Part shown: positions 47,926-56,618 of the stretch, in pieces
How the letters are laid out: the number at the start of each line of letters is the position of its first letter
Numbering within the stretch: position 1 is the stretch's first letter
Source of the DNA: Mesorhizobium opportunistum WSM2075
Lineage (GTDB): Bacteria > Pseudomonadota > Alphaproteobacteria > Rhizobiales > Rhizobiaceae
DNA: 64,000 bases
Assembly (NCBI RefSeq): GCF_000176035.2
Contig: NC_015675.1
Coordinates: 4,654,001 to 4,718,000, forward strand
Direction: 5' to 3'
Position numbers and translations under genes: made by a program
Notes under the pieces: model-generated
Database searches by the model: none
Told to the model about the DNA's origin: nothing
What the model saw: only the letters and a program-made list of their open reading frames with translations

Positions 47926-48106
47926 GGTGAAATCTCCGGTGTTGTCGACCGGAAATTAGCGGCTCGAGCCAATGCTTCCCACCCGTTTCATGCAAAGATC
48001 GAGGGACCGATCCGATGCGAGCGATCAGTCCCCGCAAGCTGCGAAAGTTAGCCGACAGGCCGGGCCAATACGCAACCCGGCTAGCCAAAGGGCAAACCGG
48101 ACCCAA

Positions 48107-48665
48107 TCACCGGATGAAATCGTCAAAGCGGCGCAGCGTCACCCTGCGATTCTGCCAGTTTTCATTCTGCGTCGGCACCAGCAAGAACTCCTCGCCGTAA
48201 CCGACAGTCTCCAACGCATGACCGGGTACGCCGAATTCACGCACCAGCGTGCGTTTCAGCGAGGCAGCGCGCTGTTCGGACAGGACCTGGTTCGATTGGA
48301 AGGAGCCGACGGCGTCGGTATGCCCCTCGATCAGCACGCGAGCACCGCGATCGCGGCGCAGGATGCGCTTCAGCGCATCGGCGATGTTCTCGATCTTGCC
48401 GTATTGCGAACTGGAAATGGCCGCCGAGCCGAAGGCGAAATTGATCGACTGGATATCGATCGAGCGCGCCATGAGGCGCAGATCCGGCCGGCGCTTGAAT
48501 TTCGCGGATGGTGACGCGCTCGTTCGGCCGCAGCTTCACGCGGGGTGCTGCCTCCAGCTTCCGTTCGATTGTCGCGGCCGAAGGTGTTGTCGCCTGCGCG
48601 GCGGCAAGGCTCGGCATGGCAATCGCAGCGATCAGCGCGGCGGCGAGTGTACGGCGGGCCAGCAT
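48107..48665 (-). pseudogene. OmpA-like peptidoglycan-associated protein gene with a one-base frameshift
   Basis: The N-terminal frame from ATG 48665 has a signal peptide (ARRTLAAALIAAIAMPSLAA), then KLEAAPRVKLRPNERVTIRE. The OmpA domain lies in the next frame: INFAFGSAAIS, VLIEGHTDAVGSFQSNQVLS and QNRRVTLRRFD. The shift falls at about 48498-48502, where the coding strand reads CGCGAAATTCAAGCGC; without one base the two parts join as REI/F-KRRPDLRLMARSIDIQ. The total span of 559 bp is one base more than a multiple of three. Either a recent pseudogene or a sequencing error. An OmpA domain would anchor to peptidoglycan. Confidence 0.8.
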
Positions 48666-48763
48666 ATGTTTCTCCTTCGGCCTCGGCCGCATTGGCGATG
48701 CGGGCACAATGCCAAAGGCAGGCTGAATCGGCGATGAACGAAAGGTTCGGGTTCCGGCTCGTG

Positions 48764-49336
48764 TCATGGCCGCATGACGCTTGCCGAGCGCTCGGCGAAC
48801 GGCAGCGGGTGCACGGTTTCCTTCTTCTGCGCAACCGGCGTAAAACCAAGCTTCTGGTAGAGCGGCAGGGCCGCCGGATGATCGAGCGTGCAGGTCTGCA
48901 CGACTACCCGCTTTGGCCCGTAAGACCACGCAGCGGAGATCGCGGCACCCAGGAACCAGCGGCCGATGCCCAGTCCGGTCGCGTGTTCCATCATGCCGAA
49001 ATAGGCGAGCTCGACTTCCTCGGGCAAATGTGGCTTGAGATCGAAGAAGCCTGCCGGCGCACCGTCGAGATAGAGCACCCTGATGTCGCGATCCTCGCGG
49101 TGGATTCCGGCCGAAAGTTCGTCGTCGTTCAGCCTGAGAACATTCACCCAATGCCATTTGCGCCCCACCCGGTCCATCAGGTAGCGGTAAAAATGCAAGG
49201 GGATATTCTTGGTCTTCAGCAGCGCGACCTGGCGGTTGTAGGGCACCGGCGGCGAGGCGGCGGGAGGCGCATGCATTTCGAGGAAAGTCACCGTGACGTC
49301 GATGTCCTGCAGCACGCCGTTTTCCATCGCGTTCAT
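48764..49336 (-). CDS. GNAT-family N-acetyltransferase
   Basis: The 190-residue protein overlaps sseA by four bases. The acetyl-CoA loop is seen in ATGLGIGRWFLGAAISAA, preceded by VELAYFGMMEH and followed by VQTCTLDHPAALPLYQKLGF, all GNAT marks. The middle has DIRVLYLDGAPAGFFDLKPH. The substrate is unknown. It continues the sseA direction, so the two are probably co-translated. Confidence 0.88.
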   Translation of the reverse strand: MNAMENGVLQDIDVTVTFLEMHAPPAASPPVPYNRQVALLKTKNIPLHFYRYLMDRVGRKWHWVNVLRLNDDELSAGIHREDRDIRVLYLDGAPAGFFDLKPHLPEEVELAYFGMMEHATGLGIGRWFLGAAISAAWSYGPKRVVVQTCTLDHPAALPLYQKLGFTPVAQKKETVHPLPFAERSASVMRP

Positions 49337-50199
49337 TCCTTGCCAGCTTTCGCGGGCCCGGTCACGACAGGCGTGTCGGAGAGCCCGCCCCACTCGGTCC
49401 ATGAGCCGTCATAAAGCCTGTTGTCGGTGTGGCCAAGCGTCTCCAGCGCCAGGGTGACCACCGCGGCGGTGACACCGGAGCCGCAAGATGTGACGACGGG
49501 CTTCGACAGGTCAATGCCGGCCTGCTCGATCACCTTGCGCAAACGATCCTTCGACAACAGCACCCCCTTTTCCGACAGGGCGGAGTACGGCACGTTGCGC
49601 GCGCCCGGCATGTGGCCGGAGCGGATACCCGCACGGGGCTCGGGTTCGGCGCCGGTAAAGCGGCCCGGTCCACGGGCATCGGCAATCTGGCTGGAGCCGA
49701 TCTCGACGATCCGGCGCATGTCGGCGAGGCTGGCGACGCGACCGGCGTCGAAATCGGCATGGAACACGCTTGGCGCGATCTTCGTCGGCTCGGCCGTTAC
49801 CGGCCGGCCGGCTGCCTTCCAGCCGTCGAAGCCGCCATCCAGAATATAGGTCTGGAAGACGCCCATGATGCGGAACATCCACCATGCCCGGGGTGCCGAG
49901 AAGAAACCTGGACCGTCGTAGACGACGATGGTGTCATCGGCCGAAACCCCCATCGAACCGACATATTGCGCAAAATGCTGCGGCGACGGCAATGTATGCG
50001 GCAAGGCGGCGTCCGGATCCGAAACCGCATCCTGGTCCAGGAAACGAGCGCCGGGAATGTGGGCCGCGTCATATTCGGCACGCGCGTCGCGTTTTTGCGC
50101 CGGCAGATACCAGGACGCGTCTATGACCGTCAGGCCCGGCTGGCCCAGGCGCCCCTGCAGCCAATCCGCATCGACGGTGAAAGGACTGTCTTCGGCCAT
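49333..50199 (-). CDS. sseA: 3-mercaptopyruvate sulfurtransferase (two-rhodanese protein)
   Basis: The 288-residue protein has two rhodanese domains: the N-terminal one (VIDASWYLPAQKRDARAEYD, GAHRF-like block HIPGARFLDQDAVSDP) is inactive, and the C-terminal one carries the active cysteine in VVTSCGSGVTAAVVTLAL. The CGSGVTA loop indicates mercaptopyruvate rather than thiosulfate specificity. It provides sulfane sulfur or detoxifies cyanide. It lies downstream of alaX and cysK in one minus-strand run. Confidence 0.94.
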   Translation of the reverse strand: MAEDSPFTVDADWLQGRLGQPGLTVIDASWYLPAQKRDARAEYDAAHIPGARFLDQDAVSDPDAALPHTLPSPQHFAQYVGSMGVSADDTIVVYDGPGFFSAPRAWWMFRIMGVFQTYILDGGFDGWKAAGRPVTAEPTKIAPSVFHADFDAGRVASLADMRRIVEIGSSQIADARGPGRFTGAEPEPRAGIRSGHMPGARNVPYSALSEKGVLLSKDRLRKVIEQAGIDLSKPVVTSCGSGVTAAVVTLALETLGHTDNRLYDGSWTEWGGLSDTPVVTGPAKAGKE

Positions 50200-50229
50200 T
50201 TTTTCTCCTGCCGCCCTCTGGCGGTCTGT

Positions 50230-50976
50230 TCAGTTCGCCGGCATCGGGCCGAAGCGGATGCGGAAGCGCCGGTTTTCACGGCCCTTCTTCTCGATCTTGC
50301 CGATGTGGATTTCGCCGACTTCGCCGGTGCTCTTAACATGCGTGCCGCCGCAGGGCTGGCTGTCCACGGAGGCGTTCTCGCCGATGCAGACCAGGCGGAT
50401 CCTGCCGGTGCCCACCGGCGGCCTGACGTTCTTGGACTTCACCAGGCCAGGATTGGCGGCCAGTTCCTCGTCGCTGATCAGCCTGGTGAAGATCGGGTGG
50501 TCGGCCCGAACCAGGTCCATCAAGCCAGCGGTCACCTCTTCCCTGGTGAAGCTGGCGTCCGGAATGTCGAAATCGACACGGCTGTCGTCCTCGGAAACGG
50601 AAGCGCCCGTGATCGGGAACGGGCAGACGACGGTCAGCAAATGGCAGGCCGCGTGCATGCGCATCAGGAGATGCCGCCGCTCCCAATCGATGGCGAGCTT
50701 CACCTTCTCGCCGACCACCAAGGCCGCCTGTGCAGGCGCCTGCACATGGACGATCTCGTCCTTGGTCTCGCCGGTGATGGTGGCGGCAATCTCGATGCGG
50801 CTGCCGTCGGCGCGCTCCAATGCGCCGGAGTCTCCTGGCTGGCCACCCGAGGTGGCATAGAAGATGGTGCGGTCGAGAATGACGCCGCCACGGTCGTTGA
50901 CGGCAACCACCGTGGCGTCCGCCGTCTTCAGATAGGCGTCGTCGCGAAACAGCGCTTCCGTCCTGTACGCCATCAT
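50230..50976 (-). CDS. alanyl-tRNA editing protein (AlaX type)
   Basis: The 248-residue protein is a stand-alone editing domain. It has IFYATSGGQPGDSGAL, the zinc-ligand pair in MRMHAACHLLTVVCPFPITG (HxxxH), and the C-terminal ligands in SQPCGGTHVKSTGEVGEI. It hydrolyses mischarged Ser- or Gly-tRNA(Ala). The start ATG 50976 overlaps the cysK stop (ATGA); ATG 50973 is next to it. The longer frame to 51192 lies within cysK. Confidence 0.93.
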   Translation of the reverse strand: MMAYRTEALFRDDAYLKTADATVVAVNDRGGVILDRTIFYATSGGQPGDSGALERADGSRIEIAATITGETKDEIVHVQAPAQAALVVGEKVKLAIDWERRHLLMRMHAACHLLTVVCPFPITGASVSEDDSRVDFDIPDASFTREEVTAGLMDLVRADHPIFTRLISDEELAANPGLVKSKNVRPPVGTGRIRLVCIGENASVDSQPCGGTHVKSTGEVGEIHIGKIEKKGRENRRFRIRFGPMPAN

Positions 50977-52007
50977 GCGACCTTTTCGAAAGGCACCGAA
51001 ATCTTGCTCTGCAGCTCCATCCAGCCCGGTATTGGCAGGTTTTTCTCGCGCAGAAATTCCGGGTTGAACAGTTTCGACTGGTAGCGCGTTCCGTAGTCGC
51101 AAAGAATAGTCACGATGGTGTGGCCTGGGCCCAGTTCCCTGGCCAGCCGGATCGCGCCGGCGATGTTGATGCCGGTCGAGCCGCCGACGCACAGGCCTTC
51201 TTCCTGGATCAGGTCGAAGACGATCGGCAGCGCGTCCTCGTCCTTGATCTGGAACGAGAAGTCCGGCGTGAACCCGTCGAGATTGGCGGTGATGCGCCCC
51301 TGCCCGATGCCTTCGGTGATCGAGCTGCCCTCGGATTTCAGTTCGCCGCTGGTGTAGAAACTGTAGAGCGCGGCCCCCAGCGGATCGGCGAGCGCGATCT
51401 TCACGTCCTTGTTTTTGGCCTTCAGCCCGGAAGCGACGCCGGCCAGCGTTCCGCCGGACCCGACCGCCGAGACGAAACCGTCGACCTTGCCGCCCGTCTG
51501 GGCCCAGATCTCCTGCGCCGTGGTGCGGTTATGACCGTCGCGGTTGGCGACATTGTCGAACTGGTTGGCCCAGATGGCGCCATTCGGCTCGGTCCTGGCC
51601 ATCTGCTCGGCCAGCCGTCCCGACAGTTTCACGTAGTTGTTGGGGTTCTTATAGGGCACTGCCGGCACTTCGATCAGCTCGGCGCCGAGCAGCCTGATCG
51701 TGTCCTTCTTTTCCTGGCTCTGGGTGTCGGGAATGACGATGACGGTGCGGTATCCCAGAGCCTTGGCGACCAGCGTCAGCCCGATGCCCGTATTGCCGGC
51801 CGTCCCCTCGACGATGACGCCGCCCGGCTTCAGCAAGCCACGCTGTTCGGCATCGCGGATGATGAACAGGCCGGCGCGATCCTTGACCGATTGCCCCGGA
51901 TTCATGAATTCAGCCTTGCCCAGGATCTCGCAGCCGGTTTCCTCGGAGGCTTTGTTGAGGCGGATCAGAGGCGTGTTGCCGATCGCATCGATCACAGAAC
52001 GGGGCAT
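50973..52007 (-). CDS. cysK: cysteine synthase A
   Basis: O-acetylserine sulfhydrylase makes cysteine from O-acetylserine and sulfide. The 344-residue PLP protein has IGNTPLIRLNKASEETGCEI, the PLP lysine in NPGQSVKDRAGLFIIRDAE, the phosphate loop EGTAGNTGIGLTLVAKALGY, and VGSGGTLAGVASGLK. The start ATG 52007 follows AAGGAATCCTGA. It is coupled to alaX and sseA; the shared theme is cysteine, serine and sulfur handling. Confidence 0.94.
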   Translation of the reverse strand: MPRSVIDAIGNTPLIRLNKASEETGCEILGKAEFMNPGQSVKDRAGLFIIRDAEQRGLLKPGGVIVEGTAGNTGIGLTLVAKALGYRTVIVIPDTQSQEKKDTIRLLGAELIEVPAVPYKNPNNYVKLSGRLAEQMARTEPNGAIWANQFDNVANRDGHNRTTAQEIWAQTGGKVDGFVSAVGSGGTLAGVASGLKAKNKDVKIALADPLGAALYSFYTSGELKSEGSSITEGIGQGRITANLDGFTPDFSFQIKDEDALPIVFDLIQEEGLCVGGSTGINIAGAIRLARELGPGHTIVTILCDYGTRYQSKLFNPEFLREKNLPIPGWMELQSKISVPFEKVA

Positions 52008-52232
52008 TCAGGATTCCTTGTGTGCGTGCGCCGAAACCCTAGAAACCCAAAGCCTCGGTTTCAAGGCAAGAATTCGCCTGGTCCAGTCGCATTTCCAGCA
52101 CTGTTGTGCATGGATGCCCTCAAGTCCGGATCGGTATCGCACAGTTCATTTGCATCCGACGTTGAAAAGCACTCTTTCCATTCGATTTCTTCGCCGCTAG
52201 AGCAAGACGGCAACAACTCGACAGGGCGCAGC

Positions 52233-53057
52233 ATGACACTCTATCGGGCCGATCCGAAACACGGCGTCGCTTGGGTCACCGGCGGCAGCAGCGGCATAGG
52301 CCGTTCGCTGGCCAGGGATCTGGCGTCCCAGGGCTATGCCGTGGCGGTAACGGCGCTCGACGACCATCCGATCGACACGCTCATCGTCGAGACCGCGCAG
52401 ATGCCCGGCAGCGTCACGGCCTTTCCTTGCGACGTCACCGACGAGCCGCGCATGGCAAGAACGGTTGCCGCGATCGAAAAGGAACTCGGCCCCATCGTGC
52501 TCGCCATCTTCAATGCCGGAAACTACATCTCAACGCCCGGAGAGGCGCTAGTCGTCCGCGATTTTCGCCGTTCCTTCGAGGTCAACTATTTCGGCATCAT
52601 CAATGGGCTGGTGCCCGTGCTTGACTACATGCGGATCAGGGCGCGCGGCCATGTCGTGCTGGTCGGCTCCGTCACCGCCTATTTTGGCTGGCCGACCACG
52701 GCCGCCTATGGCGGCACCAAGGCGGCGATCAACATCCTGGCCGAGTCGTTGAAATATGATTTCGACAAGATGAACATTCGCGTCCAGGTCATCAATCCGG
52801 GCTTCGTCGACACGCCGCTGACCGAGAAGAACATGCTGCCGATGCCGGGTCTGATGCCTGTCAACCGCGCGACGCGCCGCATGGTGCGGGGCATCAAATC
52901 CGGTGGCTTCGAAGTCACCTTTCCGTACCGGACGAGCTGGCCGCTGAAATTTCTCGCCCTGCTGCCGAGGCCGATAACCCGGTGGGTGATCAGCCTGACG
53001 ACCAGCTGGAAGGCACGGCCGCTGCATTACGAGCGCAAGCCGCCGCCGAAGGAATAG
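52233..53057 (+). CDS. short-chain dehydrogenase/reductase
   Basis: The 274-residue SDR has the cofactor motif TGGSSGIGRSLARDLASQGY, CDVTDEPRM, NAGNY at the end of beta 4, and the catalytic triad: Ser in LVGSVTAYFG, and Tyr/Lys in YGGTKAAINILAESLKYDFD. The C-terminus TSWPLKFLALLPRPITRWVI may be membrane-associated. The substrate is unknown. Start ATG 52233 behind AGGGCGCAGC; the much longer upstream frame (to 51120) lies over cysK and is not real. Confidence 0.88.
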   Translation: MTLYRADPKHGVAWVTGGSSGIGRSLARDLASQGYAVAVTALDDHPIDTLIVETAQMPGSVTAFPCDVTDEPRMARTVAAIEKELGPIVLAIFNAGNYISTPGEALVVRDFRRSFEVNYFGIINGLVPVLDYMRIRARGHVVLVGSVTAYFGWPTTAAYGGTKAAINILAESLKYDFDKMNIRVQVINPGFVDTPLTEKNMLPMPGLMPVNRATRRMVRGIKSGGFEVTFPYRTSWPLKFLALLPRPITRWVISLTTSWKARPLHYERKPPPKE

Positions 53058-53149
53058 ATGCCCACAGGATTGATGGTTTGGCTGCCTGAACGGCCGTTGC
53101 CTGTTCACGGCCATCGCCATAGGTTCATTGTTGTTGCGTGGAGTCTGCT

Positions 53150-54124
53150 ATGGGGCGACGGATCGTGTTTGCCGTTCTGGGCCTGATCGCCGTCCTTGCA
53201 TTGATCTTCGTCCTTGGCCCACGCGTTCCCATCGACACCGCGATCCGTTTCGATCCTTCCGTCATCGGTGACGATCCGCAAGCCTATGTCGCCAGGACAG
53301 AAGCCGCCATACCGGGTATACGCGATGGGCTGGAGAAGGAGATCGTCTGGGCCAACCCGATGGTGCATGCCAAGACGCCGCTGTCGATCGTCTACATCCA
53401 CGGCTTCTCCGCATCGAAGGGCGAGGTTCGCCCCCTGCCCGACGACGTGGCCGACCAGCTCGGCGCCAACCTGTTCTACACCCGCCTCACCGGCCACGGG
53501 CAGGACGGCGCGGCGATGACGCAAGGCAGCGTCAACGCCTGGATCAACGACTATGAGGAGGCGCTCGCCATCGGCCGGGCGATCGGCGACAAGGTGGTCG
53601 TCATCGCCACCTCGACGGGCGGCTCGCTGGCGGTGTGGGCGGCAACGCAGCCGGGAGCATCGGACGGGATCGTGGCCATTGCATTCATCTCGCCCAATTT
53701 CGGTGTCAAGGCATCCGGCGCCGAGATCCTCACCATGCCATGGGGCAAACAGATCGCCGAACTCGTCGCCGGCAAGGAACGCAGCTTCGCGCCGCGCAAC
53801 GCCCTGCACGGGAAATTCTGGACCACCAAATATCCGATCGCCGCGACGCTGCCGATGCAGGCGCTGACGGAACTTGCCTTTGGCGCGCCGGTCGAGAAAG
53901 CGACCATCCCGGCGCTGTTCATCTTTTCGGATTCAGACAAGGTGGTGCGGCCCGACCGCACCCGCGAAATTGCCGGGCGATGGGGCGCGCCGCACGAACT
54001 GGTGCCGGTCGACGACACCGGCGATCCGGACAACCATGTCATCGCCGGCGACACGCTGTCGCCGTCGACCACGGCCTTCCTCGCGCAAAGGATCGCCGTC
54101 TGGCTCGAAGCGGTGGTGAAGTAA
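53150..54124 (+). CDS. alpha/beta hydrolase with N-terminal membrane anchor
   Basis: The 324-residue protein has an N-terminal hydrophobic anchor (RIVFAVLGLIAVLALIFVLG) and a lipase-like fold: VYIHGFSASKGEVRPLPDD, RLTGHGQDGAAMTQGS, the nucleophile elbow VVVIATSTGGSLAVWAA (Ser preceded by Ala-Thr rather than Gly-x), LFIFSDSDKVVRPD with the Asp, and a DNHVIAGDTLSPS His. Start ATG 53150 (GTG 53138 possible). Substrate unknown. A bidirectional terminator follows. Confidence 0.85.
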   Translation: MGRRIVFAVLGLIAVLALIFVLGPRVPIDTAIRFDPSVIGDDPQAYVARTEAAIPGIRDGLEKEIVWANPMVHAKTPLSIVYIHGFSASKGEVRPLPDDVADQLGANLFYTRLTGHGQDGAAMTQGSVNAWINDYEEALAIGRAIGDKVVVIATSTGGSLAVWAATQPGASDGIVAIAFISPNFGVKASGAEILTMPWGKQIAELVAGKERSFAPRNALHGKFWTTKYPIAATLPMQALTELAFGAPVEKATIPALFIFSDSDKVVRPDRTREIAGRWGAPHELVPVDDTGDPDNHVIAGDTLSPSTTAFLAQRIAVWLEAVVK

Positions 54125-54141
54125 GCTGATTGTCCAGACAC

Positions 54142-54182
54142 AAAAAGGGCGACCGCGAGATCACCGCGGTCGCCCTTTTTTC
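54142..54182. terminator. bidirectional terminator
   Basis: AAAAAGGGCGACCGCG / CGCGGTCGCCCTTTTT forms a 16-bp perfect stem with a 7-base loop and T/A runs on both sides. It serves the alpha/beta hydrolase gene (+) and the helicase gene (-). Confidence 0.9.
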
Positions 54183-54238
54183 TGTCGCTGGCTGGTCAGC
54201 CGACCATGCAAAGGTTCGGCTGATGCGAGGCGGCCTGT

Positions 54239-55672
54239 TTAGGCAGCCCGCGCCGCCGGACGCTTGCCGCCGAAGCGGCGCTTGTTGTTGCCCTTGAAGG
54301 GCTTGGCGCCTTCCGGCTTGCGTTCACCGGCGAAGGCCGGCTTGTCGCCGAAGCGCTTCTTGCCGAAGCCGTTGCCCTTGTTCTCGCCGCCTGGACGCCT
54401 GCCGTCGCGACGGCCATTGCGGTCGTTGCGGTCATTGGCGGGCTCGAAGCGCTCGTTCTTTTCAGCCGGATTGCGCTGCGGATCGGGGCTGCCGAGATGG
54501 TCGGCAACGATAGGCAGCTTGGTGCGGATGATGCGCTCGACCTGACGCAGCTTGCTGTTTTCCGACGGATCGCAAAGCGTGATGGCGATGCCGTCCATGC
54601 CGTTGCGGCCGGTGCGGCCGATGCGGTGAACGTAGCTTTCAGCCTCGTCCGGCAGGTCGAAATTCACGACATGGCTGATGCCGGGAACGTCGATGCCGCG
54701 CGCCGCGATGTCGGTCGCAACGAGGATGCGCACCGATCCATCGCGAAAATCGTTCAGCGCCTTCTGACGGGCATTCTGCGACTTGTTGCCATGGATGACG
54801 GCGGCCTTGAAGCCGTCGCGCTCGAGGTCCTTGGTCACCCGGTCGGCACCATGCTTGGTGCGCGAAAAGATGATGACGGACTTCATCGCCGCATCGGCGA
54901 GCATCGTCGACAACACCTGGCGCTTCTGCTTGGTGCGGGCGAAGACGACGCCCTGCACGATCTCGGCGGCCGCGGTGCTTTGCGGCGAGACTTCGATACG
55001 CACAGGGTTCTTCAACAGGCCCTTGGCCAGTTCGGCGATCTCGTCCGGCATGGTGGCCGAAAACAGCGCCGTCTGGCGGTCAGGCGCGGTCGCCTTGGCG
55101 ATGCGCTTGACGTCGTTGATGAAGCCCATGTCGAGCATACGGTCGCCCTCGTCGAGCACCAGCCATTTGGTGTCGGAGAGGATGAGGTCGCCCTCGCGCA
55201 CCAGGTCGGTCAACCGGCCGGGCGTGGCGATCAGGATGTCGACGCCGGGTGCAACCTTCTTCACCTGGCTGAAGCGCGAGACGCCGCCCAGCACGAGTGC
55301 CGTCGAGACATGCGCGCCCTTGGCGAGGATCTTGATGGTGTCCTCGATCTGAACCGCAAGCTCGCGGGTCGGCGCAAGGATCAGCGCGCGCGTCGTCTTG
55401 GCGCGCCGCTTGGTGCCGAGCGCGATGATCTTGGACAGGATCGGCAGCGCAAAGGCAGCGGTCTTGCCGGAGCCGGTCTGGGCGATGCCGAATATATCGC
55501 GGCCTTCCAGCTGCGGCGGGATCGCCTGCATTTGGATCGGCTTCGGTTCGGTGAAGCCGGCATTGTGGGTGGCCTTGAGCAGCGCACCCGTAACTCCCAG
55601 CGCTGCGAAACCGGAGAGTTCCGCGGTGTCGGGCCCAGTGTCCTTACCGGACAATGTGTTTTCGTTGGTCAA
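54239..55672 (-). CDS. DEAD-box RNA helicase with variant DEGD motif II
   Basis: The 477-residue protein has the Q motif and FAALGVTGALLKATHNAGFT, motif I AQTGSGKTAAFALPIL, motif Ia APTRELAVQ, motif II as LVLDEGDRMLDMGF, motif III SATMP, the second RecA domain (IIFSRTKHGADRV) with motif VI HRIGRTGRNG, and a basic C-terminal tail rich in Arg, Asn and Gly (KRRFGGKRPAARAA). This is the RhlE type, involved in ribosome assembly and RNA decay. Motif II is DEGD rather than DEAD. Start ATG 55672; ribosome site region is weak. Confidence 0.93.
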   Translation of the reverse strand: MTNENTLSGKDTGPDTAELSGFAALGVTGALLKATHNAGFTEPKPIQMQAIPPQLEGRDIFGIAQTGSGKTAAFALPILSKIIALGTKRRAKTTRALILAPTRELAVQIEDTIKILAKGAHVSTALVLGGVSRFSQVKKVAPGVDILIATPGRLTDLVREGDLILSDTKWLVLDEGDRMLDMGFINDVKRIAKATAPDRQTALFSATMPDEIAELAKGLLKNPVRIEVSPQSTAAAEIVQGVVFARTKQKRQVLSTMLADAAMKSVIIFSRTKHGADRVTKDLERDGFKAAVIHGNKSQNARQKALNDFRDGSVRILVATDIAARGIDVPGISHVVNFDLPDEAESYVHRIGRTGRNGMDGIAITLCDPSENSKLRQVERIIRTKLPIVADHLGSPDPQRNPAEKNERFEPANDRNDRNGRRDGRRPGGENKGNGFGKKRFGDKPAFAGERKPEGAKPFKGNNKRRFGGKRPAARAA

Positions 55673-56021
55673 AATAATCTTCTTTCACGCGGCCTCTGGC
55701 CGCAAACGTCAATGGCGGCAGGGCGCAACCTGCCGTCGAAAAATTCGATATGAAACGACAAGGCGGGCGGACGGTAACGTCCACTCGGCTGCGCTGTCGT
55801 GCCCGCAGGCATCATGCCACGGGGCTTTTTCGCCACCTTGCCAACCAATCGGGATCGATCAGCCAAAAAGAGGGAAAACAGACGCAACCAGTCTCATTTG
55901 TCGAGAAGGCCGGAATCTCCCGGCCCAAGCGCCTATGGGCTGCATATGGCTGAGTTCACACCGGAATGCAAGGGGCGTGATGTTGCGGTGCAGCAAAATC
56001 GATCAGACCGAATGGCCGAGA
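55673..56021. other. 349-bp gap upstream of the helicase gene
   Basis: No gene is recognisable on either strand. Helicases of this type often have long cold-regulated leaders, so it may be the 5' UTR and promoter of the helicase gene (inference). It ends at the toxin gene stop. Confidence 0.5.
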
Positions 56022-56309
56022 TCAGGCGTCATCCGGCCACTCCCTCGCCCCATGCTGGACGAACAGAACTTCAATTTGAGTGTCTTTCACCCGGTAGGCG
56101 ACGATGTAGGGTGTGCCGGAAATCACCAGCTCACGGGTACCTTTGATCTCACCAATACGCCCGATGAATGGGTTGGCTGATAGCAACCGGGTCGTCTTTG
56201 AATGAATGTCGTTGACGATTCGCGCGGCAGCCCGCGGGTTATGCTGGCCGATATAATCGCCAATTGACGCAAGCTCGATCAGATAGTGATGCGTCCAGAC
56301 AATTCGCAC
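56022..56309 (-). CDS. RelE/ParE family toxin
   Basis: The 95-residue protein begins [20 protein letters not shown], has [20 protein letters not shown] and [20 protein letters not shown], and ends [15 protein letters not shown]. These are RelE/ParE marks (the ELVI...Y.VAYRV strand and V.HGAR.WP end). It starts 7 bp after the antitoxin stop. ParE members inhibit gyrase and RelE members cleave mRNA; the closest look is ParE, but this is not certain. Confidence 0.88.
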   Translation of the reverse strand: MRIVWTHHYLIELASIGDYIGQHNPRAAARIVNDIHSKTTRLLSANPFIGRIGEIKGTRELVISGTPYIVAYRVKDTQIEVLFVQHGAREWPDDA

Positions 56310-56315
56310 AGACCT

Positions 56316-56552
56316 CTAAGCCTGGCTGAATTTGTTCAGAACAGCCGCAATCTCCTCTTCGCTCGCGAAGTCCTCACGGTCGGCAGCCTCGATTCCGGCC
56401 TGAACGCCGGCGATCCATTTTTCTTGCCACGCCAAAGAACGGCCGTGCGACAGGGCGTCCTCGATGATCTGACCGCGAGTGAGCGAAGAGCGCGAGGCCA
56501 ACATGTCGATCCGGCGGCTCAGATCCTCGGATATTTCTATGTTGTTCTTCAT
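56316..56552 (-). CDS. CopG/ParD-like antitoxin
   Basis: The 78-residue protein begins [20 protein letters not shown], has [18 protein letters not shown] (ribbon-helix-helix helices) and a C-terminal tail [35 protein letters not shown], the toxin-binding part. It precedes the toxin by 6 bp in the same direction, the usual antitoxin-first order. It would bind its own promoter between 56553 and 56618, which is also the pccB leader. Confidence 0.82.
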   Translation of the reverse strand: MKNNIEISEDLSRRIDMLASRSSLTRGQIIEDALSHGRSLAWQEKWIAGVQAGIEAADREDFASEEEIAAVLNKFSQA

Positions 56553-56618
56553 AAGATTAGTCTGCCATATCTGGCGAATGCCTGCCAAGAATTTTCCGGC
56601 GTCGCGGGGAGATCGACT

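Noticed and set aside
51120..52232. Upstream part of the long open frame ending at 53057
   Set aside because: It overlaps cysK on the other strand and lacks SDR similarity; the SDR fold begins at ATG 52233.
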